In this document: positions 32,445 to 42,068 of the stretch, piece after piece
Layout: each line of letters begins with the position of its first letter
Numbering within the stretch: position 1 is the first letter of the stretch
DNA from: Nitrospira sp.
GTDB lineage: Bacteria; Nitrospirota; Nitrospiria; Nitrospirales; Nitrospiraceae
Assembly: GCA_019636875.1 (NCBI GenBank)
Contig: JAHBWR010000015.1
Span: forward strand, 1-44,343
DNA length: 44,343 nucleotides
Direction of reading: 5' to 3'
Made by a program: the position numbers and the translations under genes
Notes under the pieces: model-generated
What the model saw: the letters and a program-made list of their open reading frames with translations, nothing else
Databases searched by the model: none
Told to the model about the DNA's origin: nothing

Positions 32445-32571
32445 GTTCATGAGTGAGATAGGCTTGAAAAGCGAGGTTATTCTAGCGAATCAAGTCAAGA
32501 ATGCGCAAGAAACGGCCGTCGTCTGAGGAATCCCGTCGGGCAGGTGGTGCCAAATCGAATGAACTGAATGC

Positions 32572-32865
32572 TTATGGCGGTGATGGTCTGCTCAGCAACA
32601 GTTCACCTAACTCGCGAAGACGACGAAAGTAAGGCAAACAATCGACCTCAAGCTCCGTCGTCAAATCATCGAGATCGTGTAAGCAATCTTTCACGATGCT
32701 GAGCCGTTGATCGTCGAGACCATCGGCACTCTCAAGGTAGTACACGACACAGCCGCTGATGACCGTATCGAGTGTCATTAATTCCCCTTCGTGTGGGCTT
32801 GAGAACCGCGGCCAACCGGTTGAGCGGTGCTGTTCCCATGCGGTTTCGATCGTGCGTCGTGTCAT
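32572..32865 (-). CDS. Hypothetical protein, 97 aa
   Basis: The preferred ATG at 32865 has AAGGAG upstream; a longer in-frame version to 32946 lacks such a site. The product is an acidic, mostly helical soluble protein (VKDCLHDLDDLTTELEVDCL, FRRLRELGELLLS) with no signal or known motif. It follows the glutamate dehydrogenase gene by about 110 bp on the same strand. Confidence 0.55.
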   Translation of the reverse strand: MTRRTIETAWEQHRSTGWPRFSSPHEGELMTLDTVISGCVVYYLESADGLDDQRLSIVKDCLHDLDDLTTELEVDCLPYFRRLRELGELLLSRPSPP

Positions 32866-32976
32866 GTGAAGCTCCTTGGTCCTGCCGACGAACCGCACCC
32901 TAACGTACAAATCAGCTGTGAGGCAAGAATCAGAGGCCGCAGCCAATACCGAGTGGGTCGCGAGAGGAAGAGCAAG

Positions 32977-34227
32977 TTATGGGTACAATCCACGCTGCAG
33001 ATGAGCTTGCGCGACCTGGTCAATCCCACTCATGAGCGCTGCCATGCGCATTGAAACCTGATGTTCTGTGGAAAAGTGAAGGGTGCGGTGAAAGGCGGAG
33101 GTGATGATAGCCTGAAGCCGACTCTGAATATCGGTCGCACTCCAGAAAAAACGTTGCAGATCTTGAACCCATTCGAAATAGGAGACAATGACCCCGCCGG
33201 AATTTGCCAGAATATCAGGAATCACAAATACCCCTTTCTCTGCCAGAATGCGATCGGCCTCGAGTGTCGTTGGGCCGTTTGCTCCTTCGGAGAGGATTCG
33301 GCACCTCAGGGCATTCGCGTTGCGATCGGTGATCTGCTCGGATAGGGCAGCGGGAACCAGCACGGTGCACTCCAATTGCAGGAGTTCTTCGTTCGTGATC
33401 CGTTCTCCCAGTCTTGTTTCATGGAGAGGCTGATGGGGATCACGGCGGAGAAGACGCGGAATGTCTAATCCTTTCTCGTTGTAGATTCCTCCATGCACAT
33501 CGCTCACGGCGATCACACGTGCACCCTGCTGGTGCATGATGCGAGCGGTGTGAGAGCCGACATTTCCAAACCCTTGAATGGCGACGGTTGTGTGCTCCAG
33601 CGACAGCTTCAAGTGACGTAGCGCTTCCAAGGTGACATAGACGACTCCGCGACCCGTCGCTTCTTCACGACCGAGACTGCCACCGAGAGCAAGCGGTTTC
33701 CCGGTAACAACGCCGGGCACGGCATATCCGACTTGCTGGCTATAGGTGTCCATCATCCAGGCCATGACTTGGGCATCGGTTCCCACGTCAGGGGCCGGCA
33801 CGTCCTTATCCGGTCCGATCAAGGGGAAAATTTCCGCGACGTAGCGTCTGGTCAACCGTTGCAATTCACCGGACGAAAGACTCTTTGGTGCGACTTGGAT
33901 TCCGCCTTTCGCTCCGCCATACGGCAGGCCGGCCAGTGCACACTTCCATGTCATCCACATGGCAAGAGCTGCTACTTCCCCAAGGTTGACATCGGGGTGG
34001 TACCGTACGCCACCCTTGGAAGGGCCGCGTGATGAATCATGTTGCACCCGGTACCCCGTAAAGACCTCGACATGCCCATCGTCCATGAGGACGGGAAGAC
34101 TGACGGCGAGGGAGCGCTGTGGGAGCTTCAGGCGTTCACGGAGATTGGAGTCAAGCTGCATTGCCTCCGCGGCCTGGTCAAACTGGGAGACGGCTAAGCG
34201 AAAGGTCGGTGTCAATAGTTCCTGCAT
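32977..34227 (-). CDS. Glu/Leu/Phe/Val dehydrogenase (glutamate dehydrogenase type)
   Basis: The 416-aa enzyme has FTGYRVQHDSSRGPSKGGVR and WKCALAGLPYGGAKGGI, with substrate and catalytic lysines. DVPAPDVGTDAQVMAW carries the catalytic Asp, and the NAD(P)-binding loop is AIQGFGNVGSHTARIM. Length and order match hexameric glutamate dehydrogenases of about 420 aa. It interconverts glutamate and 2-oxoglutarate plus ammonium. Its start overlaps the 3' end of lipB by 16 bases, so the two are coupled. Cofactor and direction in the cell cannot be read from this alone. Confidence 0.93.
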   Translation of the reverse strand: MQELLTPTFRLAVSQFDQAAEAMQLDSNLRERLKLPQRSLAVSLPVLMDDGHVEVFTGYRVQHDSSRGPSKGGVRYHPDVNLGEVAALAMWMTWKCALAGLPYGGAKGGIQVAPKSLSSGELQRLTRRYVAEIFPLIGPDKDVPAPDVGTDAQVMAWMMDTYSQQVGYAVPGVVTGKPLALGGSLGREEATGRGVVYVTLEALRHLKLSLEHTTVAIQGFGNVGSHTARIMHQQGARVIAVSDVHGGIYNEKGLDIPRLLRRDPHQPLHETRLGERITNEELLQLECTVLVPAALSEQITDRNANALRCRILSEGANGPTTLEADRILAEKGVFVIPDILANSGGVIVSYFEWVQDLQRFFWSATDIQSRLQAIITSAFHRTLHFSTEHQVSMRMAALMSGIDQVAQAHLQRGLYP

Positions 34228-35015
34228 AGAGCTCCTTCAGGACTGGGGTGGACGTATTCACGTTCTTTCATGTCAAGGCGTGGTGGTCGCACGCCGGAAG
34301 AGAAGATTGCCGCGAACGACTGAGCAAGTTGTTGTTTAATCGTGTGGGTGGCGATGTCTCTATGAGACACTGCAGCCATGGATGTTACGAAGCAATCGGC
34401 CAATCCACATGGGCGAATGCGGAGAAACGGCGACAGATCCAGATCAACGTTGAGCGAGATTCCATGAAGTGTCACGCCTCGTTGGATTCGGATTCCGACA
34501 AAGCCGATCTTTTGCAGCTGAGGCACCAGAACCCATACGCCAGGCTTACCGGCGGCACGAACGCCGACAATACCCCAGTATGTAAGTACTCGAATAATAA
34601 CCTCTTCGAGCAGCCAAACCAATTGCTTCGCACCGGCGGCATATTTAACCACCTTCAGGATCGGGTACAGCACGATCTGTCCTGGGCCATGGAAGGTGAC
34701 GGACCCGCCGCGGTTCACATGGAGGAGTTCCGCTCCGTTCTCACACAGGGCTGTTGTGTTCCCTCCCCAGTCCGCCGGGCGAGTCCTACGTCCCAAAGTG
34801 TAAACAGGGGAATGTTCAAGAATCAGCAGGGTGTCCGGTTGACGATCGAGGAGTCGTTCGCTGTGTAAGCGCGATTGTAGCTCCCACGCTGTAAGATAAG
34901 GAACAGGGTCAGAAAATACATATACGACAGTCTCCCGGAAGCGAAAAGTCTCACAGGATGAGAGTGTCGTGATCTCAGGACCAAGTGGGTGATCTATGGA
35001 AACAGGTTGACCCAT
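34212..35015 (-). CDS. lipB: Octanoyl-[acyl carrier protein] transferase
   Basis: The 267-aa protein contains the LipB signature RGGSVTFHGPGQIVLYPIL and PDTLLILEHSPVYTLGRR. KIGFVGIRIQRGVTLHGISL holds the catalytic lysine, and the thiol is the cysteine of RPCGLADCFVTSM. It moves octanoate from ACP to lipoyl domains, the first step of lipoate synthesis. The N-terminus is about 30 residues longer than usual and its ATG lacks a clear ribosome site, so the true start may be internal. No lipA is in the window. Confidence 0.92.
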   Translation of the reverse strand: MGQPVSIDHPLGPEITTLSSCETFRFRETVVYVFSDPVPYLTAWELQSRLHSERLLDRQPDTLLILEHSPVYTLGRRTRPADWGGNTTALCENGAELLHVNRGGSVTFHGPGQIVLYPILKVVKYAAGAKQLVWLLEEVIIRVLTYWGIVGVRAAGKPGVWVLVPQLQKIGFVGIRIQRGVTLHGISLNVDLDLSPFLRIRPCGLADCFVTSMAAVSHRDIATHTIKQQLAQSFAAIFSSGVRPPRLDMKEREYVHPSPEGALCRNY

Positions 35016-35133
35016 CAGAGATAGGAACCACCCGGAAACATCCGTTAGCTTTAATCGCAGATGCGAAATGGATCCACTAGTTCTGGACGAGAAGCGCCAT
35101 TGTTACACAACTTGAGGGATAGAGGAAAGCCGA

Positions 35134-35164
35134 GGTCCGAGGGAGGGTAAATGTCCCTCGGACC
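35134..35164 (-). terminator. Strong hairpin terminator of the sigma factor gene
   Basis: GGTCCGAGGGA (35134-35144) and TCCCTCGGACC (35154-35164) form a perfect 11-bp stem with a 9-nt loop. It starts 18 bp beyond the stop of the minus-strand sigma gene. The run after it on that strand is only TCGGCTTT, so efficiency is uncertain. Confidence 0.65.
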
Positions 35165-35181
35165 GGGTGGGACGAGGCTGG

Positions 35182-36438
35182 TTATTTGATGGCGGCAAAC
35201 AGTTCTTTGATGGCGGGAGTTTTGAGCTTTTTGAGTGCTTTCGCTTCAATCTGGCGAATCCGCTCACGTGTGACGGACAAGTTTTGGCCGACCTGCTCAA
35301 GGGTGCTGGCTTCATCATAGCCGATTCCAAATCGGAGTCTGATAACCATTTGCTCTCGAGGCGTCAGGGTGCTCAGGATTCGGTCCAGCTGTTCAGTCAG
35401 TTCACCACGGTGCACATGAGCATCGGGTGACACGGCCTGCTGATCCGGAATCATATCTCCGAAGTGAGTGTCCCCATCACCGATCGGGGTCTCCAATGCG
35501 ACCGGTTCTTGGAACGCTTGGACCGTTTCGCGGAGCCGTTCGGGCCTCATGCGCAACACATGAGCCACTTCGTCGAGTCGAGCCGGGCGTCCAAACTGTT
35601 GGCCCAGTCTCCGCATCACCCGAAGGATTCGATGCGAGGCTTCGGTCTGGTGGACTGGAATGCGAATCGTTCTTGCTTGATCTGCGAGCGCTCGTGTAAT
35701 GCCTTGGCGTATCCACCAGGTTGCATAGGTGCTGAATTTGAATCCTTTCCGATACTGGTACCGCTCGGCAGCTTTCATGAGTCCGATATTGCCCTCTTGT
35801 ACGAGGTCCAGCAGGGTCAACCCCCTTCCTGTGTAGTGTTTTGCGACGTCAACCACCAGGCGAAGGTTGCATCGAACGAGTTCGTCTTTGCCCTGTTCCA
35901 GCACAATTCTAGCCGACCGAATTTCATGGAGTACCTCTTTCAGCTGCTTCACTGTGCCGGTCGGAAGTTTTGAATCCGGATCTGCTGACCCCACAACCGT
36001 TACCAGCAGTTTCTCGGCATGGTCTAGGGCCGTAGCTGAAAGCCCGCTCAAGCGCTGGACCATCCGAAGCGCCTTCGCGGTTTCGACGAGTGAGGGCGTC
36101 CGTTTGCACTTGAGGATAGCTAGCGTGGCCTGACGCAATGCAGTACGGATACGGCGTGTCCCCTGGTCGACCCGCTTCGCGATGGCTGTCTCTTCTTCTC
36201 GAGTCAGGAGACCCCGCTCACCAAACGAACGAAAGTATAGACCCTCAAGGAGGAATGGGTTCGTCCCCTGGCCGGCCCGCATTACCGTCTGGTTCTTCTC
36301 GTCTGCGATCGACTCTTCAGCCTCTGCACGCCCAATGATACCGAGCATCCCGCTTGCCTTGGCATCATCAGCATCGACATCGGCAATGAACGTTTTCTGC
36401 ATTTCTATTTCCTCAGCGACCCGAAATTCTTCTTTCAT
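35182..36438 (-). CDS. RNA polymerase sigma-70 family factor (group 1/2 type)
   Basis: From ATG 36438 (AAGG eight bases upstream) the product is 418 aa; a start at 36492 has no ribosome site. An acidic N-terminal tail leads to region 1.2 (NPFLLEGLYFRSFGERGLLT), then region 2 (VRCNLRLVVDVAKHYTGRGL, LDLVQEGNIGLMKAAERYQY, FSTYATWWIRQGITRALADQ) and region 3. Region 4 follows (TPREQMVIRLRFGIGYDEAS, LSVTRERIRQIEAKALKKL). The recognition residues suggest standard -35/-10 promoters. It could be the housekeeping factor or, given the short linker between regions 1.2 and 2.1 and the non-typical context (no dnaG or rpsU), an RpoS-like alternative factor. The latter seems more likely. Confidence 0.9.
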   Translation of the reverse strand: MKEEFRVAEEIEMQKTFIADVDADDAKASGMLGIIGRAEAEESIADEKNQTVMRAGQGTNPFLLEGLYFRSFGERGLLTREEETAIAKRVDQGTRRIRTALRQATLAILKCKRTPSLVETAKALRMVQRLSGLSATALDHAEKLLVTVVGSADPDSKLPTGTVKQLKEVLHEIRSARIVLEQGKDELVRCNLRLVVDVAKHYTGRGLTLLDLVQEGNIGLMKAAERYQYRKGFKFSTYATWWIRQGITRALADQARTIRIPVHQTEASHRILRVMRRLGQQFGRPARLDEVAHVLRMRPERLRETVQAFQEPVALETPIGDGDTHFGDMIPDQQAVSPDAHVHRGELTEQLDRILSTLTPREQMVIRLRFGIGYDEASTLEQVGQNLSVTRERIRQIEAKALKKLKTPAIKELFAAIK

Positions 36439-36702
36439 CGTGTCACCCTTTGTATGTTGGTTGAACATATCCCCTCTAAGGTAAGAGCCCATTTCGACGG
36501 AAAAGATTCTATCCAGTCAGGCCGTTATTGATATTTATGCGAAGCAAAACGGATGCTCAGCTGAAGATGAGAAAAGGCGAGCGGGATCATCTCGAAAAAT
36601 CAGAAAGATTAGACGGGCCTAATGAGGAATGTTGAAGGAAACTGTCGCACTTATGCGGCATCTCTGTGTGATTGACGCAAGCCGTTCAACAGAAATACCA
36701 CA

Positions 36703-37449
36703 CTATTTTGAAAACAGTCCCTTCATGAACGGGCCAAGTGTATCGACAGGAATGGGGAAGATCGTGGTCGAATTCTTCTCTCCTGCAATCTCGACCAAAG
36801 TTTGGAGATATCGCAATTGTAGTGCCGCAGGGTTTTGACTGATGACGTTCGCCGCTTCGGCAAGTTTCTGCGCCGCCTGAAACTCACCTTCCGCATGAAT
36901 GATTTTTGCTCGCCGTTCTCGTTCAGCCTCAGCTTGCCGAGCAATCGCTCGTTGCATGTCTTGAGGGATATCAACATTCTTGACCTCGACGGCAGCGACC
37001 TTCACCCCCCAAGGTTCGGTCTGCTGGTCGATGATGCGTTGGAGCTCTGCGTTGATGTCATCACGTTTTGCCAGCAAGTCGTCGAGTTGGCTTTGACCCA
37101 AAACACTGCGCAGGGTTGTTTGAGCTACCTGGGAGGTGGAATAGAGATAATCCTGTACGGCGAGCACGGCTCGCTGGGGATCAACCACTCTGAGAAAAAT
37201 GACAGCATTCACCTTGACGGAAATGTTGTCTCGTGTGATGACATCCTGTGACGGAACCTCCATCGTGACGGTTTGGAGATTGACGCGGACCATCTGTTGA
37301 AGGCCAGGGATTACTAATCTGATCCCTGGCCCTTTTACTTTATGAAACTTACCGAGGACGAACACGACAAGACGTTCGTATTCCATCACCCGTTTAAAAC
37401 TGGCGTACAGCAACATACCCAATAGGACTACTGGCAATAGGAGTGACAT
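36703..37449 (-). CDS. Slipin/stomatin-like SPFH membrane protein
   Basis: The 248-aa protein has an N-terminal membrane segment ([18 protein letters not shown]), then [20 protein letters not shown] and the SPFH domain ([40 protein letters not shown]). A helical tail follows ([20 protein letters not shown]). These are the slipin signatures. It forms membrane scaffolds and is a known partner of NfeD proteases, encoded 18 bp upstream on the same strand. Confidence 0.94.
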   Translation of the reverse strand: MSLLLPVVLLGMLLYASFKRVMEYERLVVFVLGKFHKVKGPGIRLVIPGLQQMVRVNLQTVTMEVPSQDVITRDNISVKVNAVIFLRVVDPQRAVLAVQDYLYSTSQVAQTTLRSVLGQSQLDDLLAKRDDINAELQRIIDQQTEPWGVKVAAVEVKNVDIPQDMQRAIARQAEAERERRAKIIHAEGEFQAAQKLAEAANVISQNPAALQLRYLQTLVEIAGEKNSTTIFPIPVDTLGPFMKGLFSK

Positions 37450-37467
37450 GATGGCTCCTTCTCTCGG

Positions 37468-38802
37468 TCAGTGTGATTTGTGAGTGGGCGCCACATGAAG
37501 TGTCAGCCCCTCGATCGACATTACTTCTGCGGCCTCACCTTGACGAATGGGAGTTTCGCTGACAGCCTCCCAGATCTCCCCCTGTACGGTGATTTGGCCG
37601 CGTGGATTCAGCGCTGTCTTTGCAATTCCGATTGACCCGATCATTCCTTCCGCTCCGGTGATTGGCTTCCCACGAACCCCCTTGACGGCCATCCAAGCGA
37701 CGACTCCGGCCAGGACCCCGACTGCCATGACGGTGGGCAACAAAAAGGAAAGGGAGACTTGCATAAAAGGGGCATCGCTCTTGATGAGAAACAAGCCGCC
37801 GAGCGTCATGGCTGTTAAGCCGCCCAAGGCGAGCAATCCATAGCTCGTGACGGAGATTTCGAGCAGCAGAAACACCACGCCGAGTATCACCAGGAGTGCA
37901 CCGGCATAGTTCACGGGGAGCGATTGAAGAGAATAGAAAGCCAGAATCAGGCTGATGGCCCCGATGATGCCGGGTAGGATTGCTCCGGGGCTGTAGAGCT
38001 CCGCCATAATCCCGATCGTCCCAATGGACATCAACAGGTAGGCGATATTTGGATCACTTAGTGTCTTCAGCAGCTCAAGACGTGTTCCCATCGGAAACTC
38101 TTTGAGAGTCGGGGGATCGCTTGATAGCGTGATTGGTCCATGCGGGAGAACAATCTTTCTGTCCTGCAGATGTTTCAGCAGGCTGGGAATGTCCTCCGCG
38201 ACCAGGTCGATGATTTTGAGTTTCAAGGCTTCTTGCTCTGTCACCGACACACTCTTCCGGACCGCATCTTCGGCCCATGCCACATTTCGGCCACGTTGTT
38301 CCGCGAGGCTCTTGATGTAGGCGACCGAGTCGTTCTCGACCTTCTCCTTCATCGTGTTGTCCATCTCGCCCCCGCCCATCGCGACTGGATGAGCCGCTCC
38401 AATGTTGGTCCCCGGCGCCATGGCGGCGACATGAGCCGCCATGGTGATAAAAACGCCTGCTGAGGCGGCACGACCTCCCGAAGGTGAGACGAAGACGATC
38501 ACCGGAAGGGGGGAGCCGGTAATATCCTTGATCATCAGCCGCATGGAGGTATCCAATCCTCCGGGGGTGTCGAGTTTCAGGATCAAGGCTTCGGCGCCAG
38601 AAGACTGTGCGAAGTCGAGCGCATCATGCAGGTATTCCGCTGCAACAGGGTTGATGACCCCTTCATAGTTTGCGATGACAAGTTCTTTCGCGTGAACCGA
38701 GTAGCCAGCGAATGTTGGGCAAACCGCCAAGGCCAGTCCTATCACCGCCTTGGAGAGGACGGAGACTAACGAGGTGCTCGTCTCTTGATCATCATCAGTC
38801 AT
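37468..38802 (-). CDS. NfeD family membrane-bound serine protease (ClpP-like)
   Basis: With ATG 38802 the product is 444 aa; TTG 38844 and GTG 38841 are in-frame alternatives. A signal or first helix (VLSKAVIGLALAVCPTFAGY) is followed by a ClpP-class protease domain: LILKLDTPGGLDTSMRLMI, the nucleophile region SPSGGRAASAGVFITMAAH and APGTNIGAAHPVAMGGG. Four to five membrane helices and a C-terminal NfeD OB-fold (IGIAKTALNPRGQITVQGEI) complete the long form. It is paired with the slipin gene, as is widespread in bacteria and archaea, and is thought to act in membrane protein quality control. Confidence 0.93.
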   Translation of the reverse strand: MTDDDQETSTSLVSVLSKAVIGLALAVCPTFAGYSVHAKELVIANYEGVINPVAAEYLHDALDFAQSSGAEALILKLDTPGGLDTSMRLMIKDITGSPLPVIVFVSPSGGRAASAGVFITMAAHVAAMAPGTNIGAAHPVAMGGGEMDNTMKEKVENDSVAYIKSLAEQRGRNVAWAEDAVRKSVSVTEQEALKLKIIDLVAEDIPSLLKHLQDRKIVLPHGPITLSSDPPTLKEFPMGTRLELLKTLSDPNIAYLLMSIGTIGIMAELYSPGAILPGIIGAISLILAFYSLQSLPVNYAGALLVILGVVFLLLEISVTSYGLLALGGLTAMTLGGLFLIKSDAPFMQVSLSFLLPTVMAVGVLAGVVAWMAVKGVRGKPITGAEGMIGSIGIAKTALNPRGQITVQGEIWEAVSETPIRQGEAAEVMSIEGLTLHVAPTHKSH

Positions 38803-38898
38803 CGTGAAAAACTTCAATGATGATAGGATGTTAGAGCTCACCAATTACCCTATCAAGGAATAGCACTTGGTTGCAAACTAAGGAACGAACCTCCTAGA

Positions 38899-39780
38899 AT
38901 GCCGGGCATGTCTACATTGTCCAGCGGTGACCGGATTCATCTCATCGATCACAAGAGACGGCAATACGCCCTTACGCTCAAGGCAGGGGAGACCTACCAG
39001 TTTAGCGGCCAAAAGATTGCGCATGATGCCCTCATCGGTCGTCCCGATGGGTCCATTGTCACACTGTCTGGCGGGAAGAAGATGGTAGCCCTTCGTCCGA
39101 CGTTTGGGGACTATGTCCTCAAAATGCCTCGAGGGGCACAGGTTCTGTATCCCAAAGATCTCGCCATCATACCTATGTGGGCTGATATCTATCCGGGAGC
39201 TCGGGTGTTCGAGGCCGGGACTGGCTCAGGCGCGCTGACCATGGCGCTCTTACGTGCGGTGGGTCCAGACGGCGTGGTGGTGACCTATGAAGTCAGGGAC
39301 GACTTCGCGAGCACGGCAGCGGCAAACATTTCACGGTACATCAATCCGGCCAACTTAATGTCGTTCAGAAAAAATGCCTATGAAGGCATCGATCTCCTTG
39401 ACGACGGCGTCGCCTTTGACCGTGTAGTACTCGATCTCCCTGAACCCTGGCAGGTTGTCCCTCATGCGGCTGCAGCGCTTCGTTCAGGCGGTATCTATCT
39501 GAGCTTTGTGCCGACAGTGCCTCAAGTCATGCGTACGGTAGAAGCGCTCGAGCGAGCCACGGTATTCGGACTGATTGAGACTTTTGAGACTTTATTGCGA
39601 ACGTGGTCGGTCCAGGGCCGTAGCGTACGACCGGATCATCGTATGGTTGCCCATTCCGGTTTCATCACGGTTGCGCGGAAGGTAGAGGCAGGCGTGCTTG
39701 GGCCAAAACCTGAATTTAAAGATGGTGGTGATGAGGGCATGACCAGGACTGGCGACACAGAAGAGGACCAGCACATATGA
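38899..39780 (+). CDS. trmI: tRNA (adenine-N1)-methyltransferase, TrmI family
   Basis: The 293-aa protein (alternative ATG 38908) has the N-terminal beta domain (GDRIHLIDHKRRQYALTL). The PRGAQVLYPKDLAIIPMWAD segment, the SAM site VFEAGTGSGALTMALLRAVG and VVLDLPEPWQVVPHAA are typical of the GCD14/TrmI family. It methylates A58 in the T-loop of tRNAs. It is divergent from nfeD with only about 55 bp between, and it overlaps the next gene by four bases. Confidence 0.93.
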   Translation: MPGMSTLSSGDRIHLIDHKRRQYALTLKAGETYQFSGQKIAHDALIGRPDGSIVTLSGGKKMVALRPTFGDYVLKMPRGAQVLYPKDLAIIPMWADIYPGARVFEAGTGSGALTMALLRAVGPDGVVVTYEVRDDFASTAAANISRYINPANLMSFRKNAYEGIDLLDDGVAFDRVVLDLPEPWQVVPHAAAALRSGGIYLSFVPTVPQVMRTVEALERATVFGLIETFETLLRTWSVQGRSVRPDHRMVAHSGFITVARKVEAGVLGPKPEFKDGGDEGMTRTGDTEEDQHI

Positions 39781-40538
39781 AACGACTGGAGGGGAAGGTT
39801 GCCGTAGTGACGGGGGGAAATGCGGGAATCGGTGAAGCGATCGCCAAGCGTTTCGCCGATGAGGGCGCATCAGTTGTGATTACCGGGCGCCGACAACAGG
39901 AATTGGACCATGTTGTGAATGTGATCCGACTCCACAAGGGAACCGTACTTGGTGTGGCCGGCTCAGTGACGGATGAAGCTCATGTGCAGGATATCATCCG
40001 TCGCACGCTCGATAGTTTTGGAAAAATTGATGTGCTCGTCAATAATGCTGGTATCGGGGTGTTTGGAAAGCGGACCCATGAAACCGATGATGCCACCTGG
40101 GCGAATGTGCTCGACGTCAACGTGACCGGCGTGTTCCGGATGACGAGAGCCGTCCTTCCTCAGATGCAGAAGCAGGGGCGCGGGGCCATTATCAATATTT
40201 CCTCAGTTGCCAGTTTAGTAGGCCTGTCCGGCTTAGCCGCCTATACGGCATCCAAGGGGGCCTTGGATGCCTTCACCCGGGCCGTAGCCGTCGAATATGC
40301 TCAAGAAGGGATTCGATGTAATGTCGTGAATCCTGGCCTTATCGATACACCCATGGCCGCTTCCCTGATGGCAAACCCGGACATGCTCCAGTCCATCCTC
40401 GCACAATATGCGGTCCGCCGTCCGGGGAAGCCGGAGGAGGTGGCGAACCTGATTCTCTATCTGGCCTCGGATGAATCGACTTGGGTGACCGGAACGACGT
40501 TCCCTATTGACGGAGGTATGACCGTCTGCAAGGGCTAA
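39777..40538 (+). CDS. Short-chain dehydrogenase/reductase
   Basis: The 253-aa SDR has the cofactor loop VTGGNAGIGEAIAKRF, the NNAG motif in VLVNNAGIGVFG, catalytic serine in INISSVASLVG and YTASKGALDAF (YxxxK). PIDGGMTVCKG ends it. Its length and C-terminal GG motif match FabG-like classical SDRs. The TGR start region (ITGRRQQELDHV) suggests NADPH. The substrate cannot be predicted. It is translationally coupled to trmI and upstream of aroE. Confidence 0.9.
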   Translation: MKRLEGKVAVVTGGNAGIGEAIAKRFADEGASVVITGRRQQELDHVVNVIRLHKGTVLGVAGSVTDEAHVQDIIRRTLDSFGKIDVLVNNAGIGVFGKRTHETDDATWANVLDVNVTGVFRMTRAVLPQMQKQGRGAIINISSVASLVGLSGLAAYTASKGALDAFTRAVAVEYAQEGIRCNVVNPGLIDTPMAASLMANPDMLQSILAQYAVRRPGKPEEVANLILYLASDESTWVTGTTFPIDGGMTVCKG

Positions 40539-40575
40539 CCGTTTTTTCGATCCATTATGCTGTCTGCCTACAACG

Positions 40576-41430
40576 ATGAACATTGATACACAGACAAAAT
40601 TTTGCGGGGTGATTGGAAATCCGGTCGGGCATTCTCTTTCGCCCGCCATTCACAATGCGGCGTTTCAAGAGCTCGGGATCAATTATGTGTATCTGGCTTG
40701 GCAGGTAGAAGCCATCGGTGATGCGCTGAAGGGACTTCGTGCGTTAGGGAACTTCCGTGGAGCGAGCGTGACGATCCCGCACAAGGTAGCCGCGATACCG
40801 TTTCTCGACCATGTGGAAGAGACAGCTCAGCGAATCGGGGCGATCAACACCATCGTTTCGAACAATGGCACGCTCACCGGACATAATACGGACGCAACCG
40901 GCGCGCTACGAGCATTACGGGAAGGTGGGGTGGATTTGAAAGGCCAAAGCGTCACGCTTATCGGATCTGGTGGGGCGGCGCGTGCGATTGCCTGTGCGCT
41001 CGTAGCGGAGTCATCTTTGACCAAGCTGACCCTGTTAGGAATTGACGACAGGGAACGGACGTCATTGGCCAAAGAGCTTCGCTCTCAGGCAGCTTCGGCT
41101 GTCGAAGATTTTCATCTTGATGAGTCTTCACTTCGCAAGGTCTTGCCTGACACGCATGTGTTGATCCATTCCACGCCTGTCGGGATGTCTCCCAAGGTCG
41201 ATGTCAGCTGTGTTCCTGCGTCACTCCTGCATCGCGCTCTCACCGTGATGGATATCGTCTACAACCCACTCGAAACACAATTACTGAAGGATGCCAAAGC
41301 TGTGGGATGCAAAACGATTCCAGGATTAGAGATGTTTCTCCATCAAGCAGCTGCGCAGTTTGAACTTTGGACCAATAAGAAGGCTCCGGTTGATACCATG
41401 CGCGGAGTCTTGGAGTCTCATTTCCGATGA
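40576..41430 (+). CDS. aroE: Shikimate dehydrogenase (NADP+)
   Basis: The 284-aa enzyme has VIGNPVGHSLSPAIHNAAF (shikimate site), SVTIPHKVAAIPFLD with catalytic lysine and GAINTIVSNNGTLTGHNTDA. The NADP loop GSGGAARAIACAL and PGLEMFLHQAAAQFELWT are also present. It reduces 3-dehydroshikimate. It is coupled to aroK by an ATGA overlap and complements the aromatic operon at 17.6-23 kb. Confidence 0.95.
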   Translation: MNIDTQTKFCGVIGNPVGHSLSPAIHNAAFQELGINYVYLAWQVEAIGDALKGLRALGNFRGASVTIPHKVAAIPFLDHVEETAQRIGAINTIVSNNGTLTGHNTDATGALRALREGGVDLKGQSVTLIGSGGAARAIACALVAESSLTKLTLLGIDDRERTSLAKELRSQAASAVEDFHLDESSLRKVLPDTHVLIHSTPVGMSPKVDVSCVPASLLHRALTVMDIVYNPLETQLLKDAKAVGCKTIPGLEMFLHQAAAQFELWTNKKAPVDTMRGVLESHFR

Positions 41431-41927
41431 ACGTGGTGCTGATCGGGTATCGCGGGACGGGAAAGAGTAGTGTGGGGAAGATTTTGGCCGCACGGCTTGG
41501 TCGCCCTCTTCTCTCGACGGACGAAGAAGTCGTGAAATTCGCAGGACAAACCATTCCTGCAATCGTTGAGCAACATGGATGGGAATATTTTCGTGATCTG
41601 GAGTCCAAGGTGTGTCAGGAATTGGCAGGTCAAAATGGACTGATCATCGATACAGGTGGTGGCGCCATTCTTCGATCGCAGAACGTTGACGTACTCAAGC
41701 AGACCGGGAAGTTGTTCTGGCTGACCGCCTCGGTCGAGACCATTGCCAAGCGAATCGGGTCGGATACGCAAAGACCTTCACTCACAGGAACCAAGTCTTT
41801 TATTGATGAAATTCAGGATGTCCTTCAGGACCGTCTGCCAAAGTATCAAGCGGCGGGGGACTATGTCATCGAGACGGAAGGGCGATCTCTCTCTCAAGTC
41901 GCTGATGAAATTCTCACGAGGCTGTAG
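41427..41927 (+). CDS. aroK: Shikimate kinase
   Basis: The 166-aa kinase has the Walker A GYRGTGKSSVGK, LLSTDEEVVKFAGQTIPAIV, the GWEYFRDLESKV segment and DTGGGAILRSQNVDVLKQTG. These are the ATP and shikimate sites of AroK. The lid RPSLTG is in place. It phosphorylates shikimate at O3, feeding aroA. The aroE-aroK overlap indicates joint translation. Confidence 0.95.
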   Translation: MNVVLIGYRGTGKSSVGKILAARLGRPLLSTDEEVVKFAGQTIPAIVEQHGWEYFRDLESKVCQELAGQNGLIIDTGGGAILRSQNVDVLKQTGKLFWLTASVETIAKRIGSDTQRPSLTGTKSFIDEIQDVLQDRLPKYQAAGDYVIETEGRSLSQVADEILTRL

Positions 41928-41952
41928 CAGTTCCGATTCCCTCCTCTCAACC

Positions 41953-41980
41953 TTGACAAGTCTTGCCCTAACATGATCTT
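41953..41980 (+). promoter_or_regulatory. Candidate tRNA-Arg promoter
   Basis: A perfect TTGACA (41953-41958) lies 33 bp upstream of the tRNA. The best -10 at 16-bp spacing is GATCTT (41975-41980), weak, so only the -35 is well supported. Confidence 0.4.
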
Positions 41981-41991
41981 GTAGCTCCGCT

Positions 41992-42068
<77 letters not shown>

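Noticed and set aside
35070..35084. GGATCCACTAGTTCT, identical from memory to part of a common cloning-vector polylinker
   Set aside because: Only 15 bases match and the sequence diverges at once on both sides; it lies between genes in normal context. Chance is the simpler reading, though raw reads could confirm.
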